This document shows positions 27,378 through 35,257 of a DNA stretch of 64,000 nt, one piece after another (position 1 is the first letter of the stretch; each line of letters opens with the position of its first letter). The position numbers and the translations under genes are program-made. The stretch is from Nocardioides conyzicola (GTDB lineage Bacteria > Actinomycetota > Actinomycetes > Propionibacteriales > Nocardioidaceae): positions 1,148,133 to 1,212,132 of the forward strand of contig NZ_BAABKM010000002.1 in the NCBI RefSeq assembly GCF_039543825.1. Reading direction: 5' to 3'. The notes beneath the pieces were generated by a model that had not been told where the DNA came from, searched no databases, and was given only the letters and a program-made list of their open reading frames with translations.

Positions 27378-27479
27378 CTACTTGCCGAGCTTGCGACGCT
27401 GGACGCGCGTCTTCTTGAGCAGCTTGCGGTGCTTCTTCTTGGCCATGCGCTTGCGCCGCTTCTTGATGACAGAACCCAC
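27378..27479 (-). CDS. 30S ribosomal protein bS22 (AURKAIP1/COX24 domain)
   Basis: 33-residue, extremely basic peptide starting [18 protein letters not shown] and ending RKLGK. This is the very small actinobacterial ribosomal protein bS22, seen near the decoding centre in mycobacterial ribosome structures. The start is GTG at 27479, with GAAAGG upstream as ribosome binding site. It lies 22 bp upstream of the epimerase gene on the same strand. It is too short for most gene finders but the sequence is diagnostic. Confidence 0.93.
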   Translation of the reverse strand: MGSVIKKRRKRMAKKKHRKLLKKTRVQRRKLGK

Positions 27480-27571
27480 AGGGAAACCTTTCAACAGCCA
27501 TACAGCTGCCACCGGACCAGCCCGGCGGACCGGCCCAGCCTATCCGGGGTTGATGCCCGGGCAGAATCGGG

Positions 27572-27589
27572 CCGGTCCATCCGGACCGG
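27572..27589. terminator. hairpin downstream of the HTH gene
   Basis: CCGGTCC-ATCC-GGACCGG, a 7-bp perfect stem with a 4-nt loop, 48 bp beyond the stop of the helix-turn-helix gene on the minus strand. No T tract. Probably separates that gene from bS22. Confidence 0.45.
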
Positions 27590-27636
27590 GTGAGCCGTGT
27601 CTCAGCGCCCGCCAGGGCCGATGAGCCAGCCGGGGG

Positions 27637-27840
27637 TCAGCCGGCGTTGTAGAAGCTCTTGCGGAGGTACTCGTCCACATCGGACTCGAGCACCCGGAAG
27701 GAGCGGCCGACCCGGACGGCCGGAAGGTCGCCCCCGTGGACAAGTCGGTAGACGGTCATCTTGGAGACGCGCATCATCCCTGCCACTTCGGCAACGGTGA
27801 GGAACTTCGAGTCAGAGCCGTCCCCGGAACTGGTAGCCAT
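27637..27840 (-). CDS. small helix-turn-helix DNA-binding protein (excisionase/MerR-like)
   Basis: 67 residues. After a Ser/Asp-rich head, LTVAEVAGMMRVSKMTVYRL is a winged HTH of the excisionase/MerR type, then LPAVRVGRSFRV and a C-terminal helix DVDEYLRKSFYNAG. Proteins of this form (BldC-like class) act as small DNA-binding regulators in actinobacteria; nothing near it suggests phage excision. The ATG at 27840 is the natural start. The 192-bp gap upstream holds its promoter; a TATTCT on the minus strand at 27913-27918 is a possible -10. Confidence 0.82.
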   Translation of the reverse strand: MATSSGDGSDSKFLTVAEVAGMMRVSKMTVYRLVHGGDLPAVRVGRSFRVLESDVDEYLRKSFYNAG

Positions 27841-28032
27841 CGTGCACCGATTCTTTCTGTCTGGCGCGCCACCGGCTTCCCCGCCGGTGATCACACGCGC
27901 CACGCATCCGTGAGAATAGAGCCTGATGTGACTCGTGGGGAAGGGGTTCACCAAAGAAGCGAAAGGGACACGGCGTGTCCGCTTGCGCGCACGTGACCCC
28001 GGTGATCTCGCGAGGGGCCCCCGGGGGGACGG

Positions 28033-29232
28033 TCAGGGCAGCGGGTCGAGACCGTGCAGCGGGAACGCCTCCATGCGGGTGGCGTGGATCGCGCGGTCCA
28101 GCCAGGTGTCCGGGTCGTAGCCCTCGCCCCAGTCGCGGTACGCCGGCGTACGCCCGTCGGTGAGGCGCATCGGTGCCACCCGCCCGAGCCGCTCGCGGAC
28201 GTGCTCGCGCCAGGAGTCGGGGGTCTCCAGCGCGGGGTCGAGTGGCGCGCCGGAGAGGATCGCCAGCAGGTGCGTCCACGCCCGCGGGACGACGTCGACG
28301 ACGGCGTACCCGCCGCCCCCGGTGGCGACCCACCTGCCGGCGCACAGCTCGTGGGCGAGCTCGTGCACGGCCAGGTAGGCGGCCCGCTGGCCGTCGACGG
28401 TGAGCATCAGGTGCGCGAGCGGGTCCTCGGCGTGGGAGTCGCAGCCGTGCTGGGTGACCAGCACCTGCGGGTCGAACTCACGCAGCAGCGGGGGTACGAC
28501 GGCGTGGAAGGCGCGTAGCCAGCCGGCGTCGCCCGTGCCTGGCGGCAGCGCGACGTTGACGGCCGAGCCCGGCGCCTCCGGGCCACCCAGGTCCTGCGGG
28601 AAGCCGGTGCCCGGGAAGAGCATCTGGCCGGTCTCGTGCAGGGAGATCGTCAGCACCCGGGGGTCGTTCCAGAAGATCCGCTCGACGCCGTCGCCGTGGT
28701 GGACGTCGAGGTCGACGTACGCCACCCGCTCGGCGCCCTGGTCGAGCAGCCACTGGATGCCGACCGCGACGTCGTTGTAGATGCAGAAGCCGCTGGCCCG
28801 CCCGGGCATCGCGTGGTGCAGCCCGCCCGTGATGTTGGCGGCGTGCAGGGACTCCCCGCTCCAGACCTGGCGGAACGCCTCGACGCTGGCCCCGACGATG
28901 TGCGCGGTCGCGTGGTGCATGTCGCGGAAGATCGGGTTGTCGTCGGTGCCGAGCCCGTGGGCCCCGTCGGCGGAGAAGGGGTCCCGACCGGCGCGCATGA
29001 CCGCCTCGATCAGCTCGGGTCGGTGCACGGTCGCGATCAGGTCGTCGCTCGCCACCGGCGCGGGCACGACGCGCAGGCGCTCCCCCACGACGCCGAGGTC
29101 GGTCGCCAGTCGCATCGTCAGGTCGACGCGCAGCGGCGACATCGGGTGGTCGGGGCCGAAGTCGTACTCGGTCAGGCTCTGGTCGAAGACGACCGTTGCC
29201 GGTCCTGAGCACGGGACCGACGGGGAGGACAC
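28033..29232 (-). CDS. acuC: AcuC-type deacetylase (histone deacetylase family)
   Basis: 399-residue zinc hydrolase of the arginase/deacetylase fold. Motifs include GLHHAMPGRASGFCIYND (catalytic HH), YVDLDVHHGDGVE (zinc ligands), QHGCDSHAEDPLA and GGGGY near the C-terminus. AcuC proteins remove acetyl groups from lysines, classically acetyl-CoA synthetase, so it may tune acetate metabolism. The GTG at 29232 is chosen because homology starts there. It is divergent from the trpS leader, 29 bp away, so the two promoters face each other closely. Confidence 0.9.
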   Translation of the reverse strand: MSSPSVPCSGPATVVFDQSLTEYDFGPDHPMSPLRVDLTMRLATDLGVVGERLRVVPAPVASDDLIATVHRPELIEAVMRAGRDPFSADGAHGLGTDDNPIFRDMHHATAHIVGASVEAFRQVWSGESLHAANITGGLHHAMPGRASGFCIYNDVAVGIQWLLDQGAERVAYVDLDVHHGDGVERIFWNDPRVLTISLHETGQMLFPGTGFPQDLGGPEAPGSAVNVALPPGTGDAGWLRAFHAVVPPLLREFDPQVLVTQHGCDSHAEDPLAHLMLTVDGQRAAYLAVHELAHELCAGRWVATGGGGYAVVDVVPRAWTHLLAILSGAPLDPALETPDSWREHVRERLGRVAPMRLTDGRTPAYRDWGEGYDPDTWLDRAIHATRMEAFPLHGLDPLP

Positions 29233-29261
29233 GTGACGGACGTTACCGGTACGGTTGGAAC

Positions 29262-29300
29262 GTGCTGACGACCCGTTCCACCCAGTGGTGGCCCGCCTGA
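29262..29300 (+). CDS. trp leader peptide
   Basis: A 12-residue open frame, MLTTRSTQWWPA, read from GTG at 29262. Tandem Trp codons at 29286-29291 lie just before a set of competing hairpins and 99 bp before trpS. A TACGGT at 29250-29255 could be the -10, which would make this message almost leaderless. Confidence 0.8.
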   Translation: MLTTRSTQWWPA

Positions 29301-29360
29301 CCGGCGGCCCACCCTCGAAGCACACCTTCCATCGGCCGCCCACGGGCGGCCGTTCTGCAT
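29292..29360 (+). promoter_or_regulatory. tryptophan transcription attenuator for trpS
   Basis: Three mutually exclusive pairings are visible: 29293-29297 (CCGCC) with 29303-29307 (GGCGG); 29303-29309 (GGCGGCC) with 29334-29340 (GGCCGCC), the antiterminator; and 29333-29340 with 29345-29352, an 8-bp GC terminator stem followed by TTCT. A ribosome stalled at the Trp codons would block the first pairing and favour the antiterminator, raising trpS expression when charged tRNA-Trp is scarce. Confidence 0.78.
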
Positions 29361-29398
29361 CTCCGGACCACCCGTGGGCTCTCACTCCAGGAGATCCC

Positions 29399-30367
29399 AT
29401 GTCCTCCCACCCGCACCGCAAGCTCTCGCTGCTCACCCCGAGCGGCCACCTGACCCTCGGCAACCTGCTGGGCGCCCTGCGCCCGATGGCCGCCGGCCAG
29501 CACGAGGCCGACTGCTTCTACGGCATCGCCGACCTGCACGCGCTGACGACGCCGCACGACCCGGCCCGCCTGCGGGACACCGTCCGCGAGACCGCGACGA
29601 TCCTGCTCGCCGCCGGCCTCGACGAGTCGACGCTCTTCGTGCAGAGCTGGGTGCCGGCCCACGCGCAGCTGGCCTACCTGCTCGAGTCCACGGCGTACAC
29701 CGGCGAGCTCAACCGGATGATCCAGTTCAAGGAGAAGGGCCGCGGCGTCGACTCGACGCGGGTCTCGCTCTACACCTACCCGGCGCTGATGGCGGCCGAC
29801 ATCCTGCTGTACCGGCCGCAGGAGGTGCCGGTCGGCGCCGACCAGCGCCAGCACGTCGAGCTCACCCGAGACCTGGCGATCCGCTTCAACACCACCTACG
29901 CGCCGGTCTTCACGGTGCCCGAGGTGACCGTCCCCCCTGTCGGCGCGCGGGTGATGCGGCTGGACGACCCGCTCCGCAAGATGGGGAAGTCCGACACCTC
30001 GGCGGCCGGCGTGATCGCGCTGCTCGACCCGCCCGACGTCGTACGCCGGAAGGTGGCGCGTGCGGTCACCGACTCCGACACCGGCCCCGACGCCGTACGC
30101 ACGGATCCGGCGAAGCCCGGCGTGACCAACCTGCTGGACATCCTCTCGGCCTGCGGCGGCTCGGCCGACGGCATCACGACGTACGGCGCCCTCAAGCGAG
30201 CCGTGACCGATGCGGTCGTGGCCGAGCTCGCGCCGCTCCAGAAGAGGTACGCCGAGCTCGCGGCCGACCCGACGCACGTGGACGGGATCTTCCGCGCCGG
30301 GGCCGCCCGCTGCCGGGAGGTGACCGCCCCGGTGCTGGCGGCGGCGGAGGCCGCGATCGGTCTCTGA
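29399..30367 (+). CDS. trpS: tryptophanyl-tRNA synthetase
   Basis: Class I aminoacyl-tRNA synthetase charging tRNA-Trp. 322 residues. The HIGH-type motif is PSGHLTLGNLLGAL (about 14-27), and the KMSKS-type loop reads RKMGKSDTS (K194-S198), with G in place of the first S. VGADQRQHVELTRDLA is the conserved tryptophanyl-synthetase block. The ATG at 29399 follows CAGGAG. A leader peptide and attenuator precede it, which fits tryptophan-responsive control. Whether a second trpS exists elsewhere cannot be seen here. Confidence 0.93.
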   Translation: MSSHPHRKLSLLTPSGHLTLGNLLGALRPMAAGQHEADCFYGIADLHALTTPHDPARLRDTVRETATILLAAGLDESTLFVQSWVPAHAQLAYLLESTAYTGELNRMIQFKEKGRGVDSTRVSLYTYPALMAADILLYRPQEVPVGADQRQHVELTRDLAIRFNTTYAPVFTVPEVTVPPVGARVMRLDDPLRKMGKSDTSAAGVIALLDPPDVVRRKVARAVTDSDTGPDAVRTDPAKPGVTNLLDILSACGGSADGITTYGALKRAVTDAVVAELAPLQKRYAELAADPTHVDGIFRAGAARCREVTAPVLAAAEAAIGL

Positions 30368-30377
30368 GGATCCGCTC

Positions 30378-30391
30378 TTGAACATGTTCAA
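30378..30391. promoter_or_regulatory. operator palindrome 1 (TetR-type)
   Basis: TTGAACATGTTCAA, a perfect 14-bp palindrome. Its near twin lies 44 bp downstream (centre to centre, about four helical turns). Both frame the likely promoter of the four-gene unit that contains a TetR gene at 31274. Confidence 0.75.
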
Positions 30392-30421
30392 AACTTGGGT
30401 TACGGTCATCCCGTCCATTAG

Positions 30422-30435
30422 TTGAACACGTTCAA
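30422..30435. promoter_or_regulatory. operator palindrome 2 (TetR-type)
   Basis: TTGAACACGTTCAA has the same TTGAAC...GTTCAA arms as the first site, differing only in the centre. It lies 16 bp before the start of the first gene (30452), where a bound repressor would block transcription. Confidence 0.75.
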
Positions 30436-30451
30436 GAACCGGAGAAGCCCC

Positions 30452-30868
30452 ATGACCTGGACCGTCGGCACCTATGTCGTCTACCTGCTGCTCACCCTCC
30501 CGCTGACCGTCTGGGTGGCGACCACCCTGTCGCGCAACGGACGCGTGTTCCTCGAGGACGTGTTCGCCGGCAACGAGGACCTGACCGACGCCGTCAACCG
30601 GCTCCTCGTGGTCGGCTTCTACCTGCTCAACCTCGGCTTCGTGGTGCTCTTCCTGCGGATCAGCGACCCGGTCGAGGAGCTCGGCGGCCTGTTCGACACG
30701 CTCAGCGTGAAGGTCGGCGTGGTGATGCTGACGCTCGGCGTCCTGCACTTTCTCAACGTCTACGTCTTCAACGCGATCCGCCGGCGGAGCCGGTTCGAGC
30801 AGGCCCGGGTCGCCCCCGTCGCGCCGCAGGCGTTCCTCCCGCCGACCCAGCCCGCCTACCCGCGATGA
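30452..30868 (+). CDS. membrane protein of unknown function, first gene of TetR-controlled unit
   Basis: 138 residues with three hydrophobic helices (about 6-28, 45-67 and 84-105) and a Pro/Ala/Gln-rich cytoplasmic tail. The ATG at 30452 follows GGAG at 30441. An upstream in-frame start at 30422 would overlap the operator and adds no hydrophobic sequence. Its stop overlaps the start of the DCC1-like gene (ATGA). I do not recognise the family; its partners suggest a redox or stress role at the membrane. Confidence 0.75.
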   Translation: MTWTVGTYVVYLLLTLPLTVWVATTLSRNGRVFLEDVFAGNEDLTDAVNRLLVVGFYLLNLGFVVLFLRISDPVEELGGLFDTLSVKVGVVMLTLGVLHFLNVYVFNAIRRRSRFEQARVAPVAPQAFLPPTQPAYPR

Positions 30869-31314
30869 CGCCCGACGACCTGAGGCTGACCGTCCTCACC
30901 GACCCGGCGTGTCCGCTGTGCCGACGCTTCGCGGACTGGCTGGCCCGCCAGCCGCTGCTGGTGCCCCTGGAGCTCGTGCCCGCAGGCTCGCCCGAGGCGC
31001 GCAGCCGCTTCCCGATGCTCGACCACGCGCGGACGGTCGAGGAGATCACCGTCGTCGGCAGCGACGGTGCGGTGTGGACTCACGAGCACGCCTGGGTGAT
31101 GTGCCTGTGGGCGACCCGGTCGCACCGCCGCAACGCGATCCGGCTGAGTCGGCCGCACCTGCTCCCCCTGGCCCGGGGCGCGGCCTACAGCGCGGCCGGC
31201 ATCCGCCACCTGCTGGCCCGCCGTCAGGTCGGCAACGAGGTCCGGGTCGAGCTCCGAGGAGGTGACTACGCTGATGTCTGTGCCGGACCCTGCAGCCCGC
31301 TCGCCCAAGGCTGA
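30865..31314 (+). CDS. thioredoxin-fold DCC1-like thiol oxidoreductase (DUF393-like)
   Basis: 149 residues. The N-terminal β-strand LRLTVLTDPACPLCRRF carries a CxxC at C16 and C19, the layout of the DCC1-like family. The rest has Arg/His-rich helices and a C-terminal stretch rich in Ala, and two further cysteines near the end. The partner substrate is unknown. It overlaps the gene before it by 4 bp and the TetR gene after it by about 40 bp, so all are read from one message. Confidence 0.75.
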   Translation: MTPDDLRLTVLTDPACPLCRRFADWLARQPLLVPLELVPAGSPEARSRFPMLDHARTVEEITVVGSDGAVWTHEHAWVMCLWATRSHRRNAIRLSRPHLLPLARGAAYSAAGIRHLLARRQVGNEVRVELRGGDYADVCAGPCSPLAQG

Positions 31315-31954
31315 GCAGACCCGCCGGACCATCGTCGACGCGGCGATGCGGCTCTTCCGCACCGCCGGCTACGACCGGTCGACCATGCGCGCGATCGCCG
31401 CCGAGGCCGGGGTGTCGGTGGGCAACGCCTACTACTACTTCGGCTCCAAGGAGCACCTGGTCCAGGCGTTCTACGACCAGCTCCAGGAGGAGCACGCGGC
31501 GGCCGCCGCCCGGGTCCTGGCCACCGAGCGCGGCTTCGCCGACCGGCTGAGCGGCGTCCTGCTCTCCTGGGTCGACGTGGCGGCACCCCACCACGCGTTC
31601 GCCAGCCAGTTCTTCCAGAACGCCGCCGATCCCTCGAGCCCGCTCTCGCCCTTCAGCCCGGAGTCGGCGCCCGCGCGTGACGCCAGCATCGCCATCTTCG
31701 AGGAGCTGCTCGCCGGCGCCGACGTCAAGGTCGGCGCCGCCCTGCGCGCCGAGCTGCCGAGCCTGCTGTGGCTGCTGCTGATGGGCATCGTCCTCTTCTG
31801 GGTCTACGACACCAGCCCCGACCAGGCCCGGACCCGCCTGCTGGTGCGCCGGGTCGCACCGATCGTCGACCGGCTCGTGCGGCTGTCGCGGATGCCCGTC
31901 GTACGCGGCGTCGTCGACGACCTGGTCGGCCTGGTCAAGGAGCTGCGGTCGTGA
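31274..31954 (+). CDS. TetR/AcrR family transcriptional regulator
   Basis: 226 residues. The N-terminal HTH (about 15-62) contains TRRTIVDAAMRLFRTAGYDRSTMRAI split over helices 1-2, then AAEAGVSVGNAYYYFGSKEHLV as the recognition region. The C-terminal ligand domain includes a hydrophobic stretch LLWLLLMGIVLFWVYD. The ATG at 31274 has AGGAGG about 12 nt upstream; an in-frame GTG at 31262 is possible. It probably represses its own operon through the two TTGAAC-GTTCAA palindromes upstream. Confidence 0.88.
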   Translation: MSVPDPAARSPKAEQTRRTIVDAAMRLFRTAGYDRSTMRAIAAEAGVSVGNAYYYFGSKEHLVQAFYDQLQEEHAAAAARVLATERGFADRLSGVLLSWVDVAAPHHAFASQFFQNAADPSSPLSPFSPESAPARDASIAIFEELLAGADVKVGAALRAELPSLLWLLLMGIVLFWVYDTSPDQARTRLLVRRVAPIVDRLVRLSRMPVVRGVVDDLVGLVKELRS

Positions 31955-32361
31955 TCGGCCGGGTCGCAGCGGCGGCGTACGTCGTGGTCGTGGCGACGGT
32001 CGCGACGGTCGGCTTCACCACCGGATCGACGGCCGGGATCCTGATCGCGGCGGCGCTCTCGCTGCCGGCGAGCGTCCCGGCGATCGTCGGCTACTACCTC
32101 GTCTACGGCCTGCTGGCCCTGGTGCCGGGCGCCAACCCGGACAGCAGCACCGGCTCGATGTCGTGCACCGCCGAGGGCGTGTGCTCGGGCTCGAGCAACG
32201 GAGACCTCGCGACGTGGTTCGTCGTCGCGACCGACGCGGTGGGGATCGTGGCCCTGACCGCCGCCGCCGTGCTGAACGTCGTGCTCCTCCGGATGGTCCG
32301 GCGCGGTCGCCGGGTCAGAGGAAGCGCTTCAGCTTCAGCCCGGACTCCGTCGGGAGCTTGA
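31951..32361 (+). CDS. small membrane protein, last gene of TetR-controlled unit
   Basis: 136 residues with three to four hydrophobic helices and a two-cysteine extracellular loop (SMSCTAEGVCSG). The GTG at 31951 overlaps the TetR stop. The 3' end overlaps the convergent TerD gene by 47 bp, which is unusual, so the last 15 residues (Ser/Ala/Arg) may not be essential. Family unknown. The cysteine loop would be a natural substrate for an oxidoreductase such as the CxxC protein in the same unit, but that is speculation. Confidence 0.65.
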   Translation: MIGRVAAAAYVVVVATVATVGFTTGSTAGILIAAALSLPASVPAIVGYYLVYGLLALVPGANPDSSTGSMSCTAEGVCSGSSNGDLATWFVVATDAVGIVALTAAAVLNVVLLRMVRRGRRVRGSASASARTPSGA

Positions 32362-32872
32362 CGGCGATCCCCTCGGCGACCGCCCGCAGCACCCAGCCGT
32401 CCCCGGAGCGGGCGATCCGGGCCATCACGACGCCGGTCTCGGGCACGCCCAGGGTCAGCGTGATCCGCGCGAGCTCGGTGCCCTCGTCGTCGACGACGCG
32501 ACAGTAGGCGTTGGCGACCCACTCGAGGCTGTGACCGTGGTAGCTGGTGACCAGCAGGAAGATCGTGTCGATCTGCCGGTGCACCTGCGCGAGGTCCACG
32601 GTGATCGTCTCGTCGTCACCTTCGCCACTGCCGGTGGTGTTGTCGCCGAGGTGCACGACCGACCCGTCACGGGTCGTGCGGTTGTTGTAGAACGCGAGGT
32701 CGAAGAGCTGCCCGCCGCCGAACTCGACCGCCGAGGCATCGAGGTCGACGTCACGGTCGCCGCCGCTGCTGAACGGTCCGGCGCTGGGGTTCTTGTCCCA
32801 CCCGAGCCCCATCCGCAGCAGGCCGCCCCCGGCGGGCAGCTCGATCTCCTGGCCCTTGCTCAGCTCGATCAC
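32315..32872 (-). CDS. TerD family protein
   Basis: 185 residues. It opens with IELSKGQEIELP and LRMGLGWD, and contains VDLDASAVEF, LFDLAFYNN and LGDNTTGSGEGDDETITVDL, which are the Ca-binding β-sandwich features of TerD/CABP proteins linked to tellurite and general stress tolerance. No other ter genes lie nearby, so it is an orphan copy. It overlaps the convergent gene at 31951 by 47 bp. Confidence 0.9.
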   Translation of the reverse strand: MIELSKGQEIELPAGGGLLRMGLGWDKNPSAGPFSSGGDRDVDLDASAVEFGGGQLFDLAFYNNRTTRDGSVVHLGDNTTGSGEGDDETITVDLAQVHRQIDTIFLLVTSYHGHSLEWVANAYCRVVDDEGTELARITLTLGVPETGVVMARIARSGDGWVLRAVAEGIAVKLPTESGLKLKRFL

Positions 32873-32913
32873 GAGGTCGACGCTACCGCCCGGCGCGGCC
32901 GGTGCTCACGACA

Positions 32914-33474
32914 TCAGGATGCCGACGGGCCCGGGTTCGGTTCGGTCCGGGCGTCGCGCTCGGCCAGCCACTTCAGGGTGCGCAGCTGCTTGCGCATCAT
33001 CACCAGGTCGCCCCAGGCGAGGAGCCGCGACCTCGTCCAGCGCAGCGGACCGTCCTGGGCGACGGAGATCCGACACACGATCCGGGATCCGGCGCCGGCG
33101 GGCTCCGCGGCGTACGTCATCGCGACCGGGCCGAAGAGCCGTCGCCCGGCAGCCGTCGTGATCGCGGTCCAGTGGTGCGGCGCCTCGAACGCGACGAGCT
33201 CGAAGACGACCGCCATCCGCTGCCCGGGGACGAGGCGGTCCGCGCCCGGCGTGAGGGTGCGTGGGCTCCTGCGGCCGCGGTTGTCGATCCAGTCGTACGA
33301 ATAGGGCGCGACCGCGATCTGGCACAGCCAGCGCCAGGTGAGCTCCTGGGACGCGGCGACGGAGATGCTCCGGGTCATCGACAGCATCGTCCCGTCGACG
33401 AGGTGGTCGGCGGCGTACGGTCGGCGCGCCTCGGCCCGGGTCGCACCCCAGGTCAGCGGCAGCGCCATGGTCAT
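32914..33474 (-). CDS. SRPBCC-fold protein (START-like)
   Basis: 186 residues with a helix-grip-type pattern: MTRSISVAASQELTWRWLCQ, then YSYDWIDNRGRRSPRTLTPG and a C-terminal amphipathic helix. Proteins of this class bind a hydrophobic ligand; no catalytic residues can be named. The ATG at 33474 overlaps the proC stop by one base (TGATG), so it is probably translated with proC. A second ATG six bases later is also possible. Confidence 0.7.
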   Translation of the reverse strand: MTMALPLTWGATRAEARRPYAADHLVDGTMLSMTRSISVAASQELTWRWLCQIAVAPYSYDWIDNRGRRSPRTLTPGADRLVPGQRMAVVFELVAFEAPHHWTAITTAAGRRLFGPVAMTYAAEPAGAGSRIVCRISVAQDGPLRWTRSRLLAWGDLVMMRKQLRTLKWLAERDARTEPNPGPSAS

Positions 33475-34277
33475 CAGCTTCCTTCGGCGAGTTCCCGGGA
33501 CCGGTCGCGGGCGGCCTCCATGGCAGCGAGGAACGCCGCTCGGACCCGGTGGATCTCGAGCTCGCGCAGGGCGGCGGCCGTCGTACCGGCGGGCGAGGTG
33601 ACCTGCTCGCGGAGCACGGTCGGGTGGGTGCCGGTCTCGCGGAGCATCTTGGCGGAGCCGACGAGCGTCTGGACGACGAGGTCGGTGGCGGTCGAGCGCG
33701 GCAGCCCGAGGTGCACGCCGGCCTCGATCATCGACTCGACGACGAAGAAGATGTACGCCGGCCCGCTGCCGGAGATCGCCGTGACCGCGTCCTGCTGACG
33801 CTCCGGGATCCGCAGCACCTTCCCGACGGACGCCATCAGCGCCTCGGCCTCGGCGAGGTCCTCCTCGCTGCAGTGGCTGCCCGGGGAGATCGCGGCCATG
33901 CCCTCGTCGACCAGCGCCGGGGTGTTGGGCATGACCCGGACGACGGCGACACCCTCGGGCACGCGGGCCTCGATGAACGCCGTGGTGATGCCGGCAGCCA
34001 GCGAGACCAGCAGCTGACCGGGACGCAAGACGGAGGCGATCTCGTCGAGCACGTCGCCCATGTCCTGCGGCTTGACGACCAGCGCGATCGTGTCGGACTT
34101 CTGCGCGGCCTCGACGTTGGAGACCACGGCGACGCCGTACCGGTCCTCGAGCTCCTTGGCGCGGTCGGCGCGCTTCTCGCCGACGAGGAGGTTGTCGACG
34201 CGGCGGCCGGCGCGGACCAGGCCCGACAGGAGGGTCTCGCCCATCACGCCGGCGCCGAGGATGGCGGTCTGGGACAT
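33474..34277 (-). CDS. proC: pyrroline-5-carboxylate reductase
   Basis: Last step of proline synthesis: reduces pyrroline-5-carboxylate with NAD(P)H. 267 residues. The N-terminal Rossmann motif is AILGAGVMGETLL (about 5-17), and the signature ISGSGPAYIFFVVESM plus VTSPAGTTAAAL are complete. The ATG at 34277 is supported by conserved MSQTAILGAG. It sits 5 bp after a proline dehydrogenase gene, so synthesis and breakdown enzymes for proline are encoded in one run. Confidence 0.93.
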   Translation of the reverse strand: MSQTAILGAGVMGETLLSGLVRAGRRVDNLLVGEKRADRAKELEDRYGVAVVSNVEAAQKSDTIALVVKPQDMGDVLDEIASVLRPGQLLVSLAAGITTAFIEARVPEGVAVVRVMPNTPALVDEGMAAISPGSHCSEEDLAEAEALMASVGKVLRIPERQQDAVTAISGSGPAYIFFVVESMIEAGVHLGLPRSTATDLVVQTLVGSAKMLRETGTHPTVLREQVTSPAGTTAAALRELEIHRVRAAFLAAMEAARDRSRELAEGS

Positions 34278-34282
34278 GCTGC

Positions 34283-35218
34283 CTACTTCTTGGAGATGAG
34301 GGACTTCACGAAGAATGACAGGTTCTGCGGACGCTCCGCGAGCCTTCTCATCAGGTAGCCGTACCACTCGGTGCCGTAGGGGACGTAGACGCGGACGCGC
34401 TCGCCCTTCTCGGCCAGGCGGCGCTGCTCGTCGGGGCGGATGCCGTAGAGCATCTGGAACTCGTAGGTGCCCGGCGTCCGGCCGTAGCGGCTCGCCAGCG
34501 AGCCGGCGATCTCGATCATCCGCGGGTCGTGGGTGGCGATCATCGGGTAGCCCTCGCCGGCCAGCAGCACCTTGAGGCAGCGGACGTAGGACTTGTCGAC
34601 GTCGAGGCGGTCCTGGAAGGCGACGTCCTCGGGCTCGAGGTAGGCGCCCTTGCAGAGCCGGACCCGCGAGCCCTCGTGGGCCAGCGCGCGGCAGTCGGCC
34701 TCGGTGCGGTGCAGCATCGCCTGGAGGACGGCGCCGGTCTCGGGGAAGTCCTTGCGCAGCTCGCGCAGGATGCTCAGCGTCGAGTCGGTGGTGGTGTGGT
34801 CCTCCATGTCGAGGGTGACCGTGGTGCCGGCGTTGCGGGCGGCGCGGCAGATGGTGCGGGCATTCTCGAGCGCCGTCTTGTGGCCGACCTCGGGGAGGAA
34901 CTGGCCGATGGCGCTGAGCTTGACCGACACCTCGGCGCCCCGGGTCAGGCCGCGGGCGGAGAGCTGCTTGAGGACGTCGACGTACGCCGCGACCGTCGCC
35001 TCGGCCTGGTCGGCGTCGAGGGTGTCCTCGCCGAGGAAGTCGAGCGTCACCAGCAGCCCGTCCTGGGCGAGCCCGGCGGTCGCGTCCGCGGCGGACTCGT
35101 TGGTCTCGCCGGGGACGTAGCTGCGGACGATCCCGGCCGAGACCGGCATGGTGCTGACGAGCTTCTTGACCTGGCCGCTGCGGGCAAGCAGGAGAAGGGG
35201 CTGACGGAGGAGCGACAT
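34283..35218 (-). CDS. proline dehydrogenase (monofunctional)
   Basis: FAD-dependent oxidation of proline to pyrroline-5-carboxylate. 311 residues, TIM-barrel PRODH. Visible motifs include SVKLSAIGQFL, TLDMEDHTTTDSTL, RLCKGAYLE and the C-terminal YGYLMRRLAERPQN. It is the short monofunctional form; the partner P5C dehydrogenase is not adjacent. It precedes proC with only 5 bp between them, an arrangement that pairs opposing reactions. Confidence 0.92.
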   Translation of the reverse strand: MSLLRQPLLLLARSGQVKKLVSTMPVSAGIVRSYVPGETNESAADATAGLAQDGLLVTLDFLGEDTLDADQAEATVAAYVDVLKQLSARGLTRGAEVSVKLSAIGQFLPEVGHKTALENARTICRAARNAGTTVTLDMEDHTTTDSTLSILRELRKDFPETGAVLQAMLHRTEADCRALAHEGSRVRLCKGAYLEPEDVAFQDRLDVDKSYVRCLKVLLAGEGYPMIATHDPRMIEIAGSLASRYGRTPGTYEFQMLYGIRPDEQRRLAEKGERVRVYVPYGTEWYGYLMRRLAERPQNLSFFVKSLISKK

Positions 35219-35257
35219 GCCACTCAGGCTACGACGGGGACGTGCGGATGCCCGATT

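Noticed and set aside
27480..28032. tRNA or small RNA genes in the gaps around the HTH gene
   Set aside because: Several hairpins exist but no T-loop (GTTCGA) or acceptor-stem pairing was found; none was found in the other gaps either.
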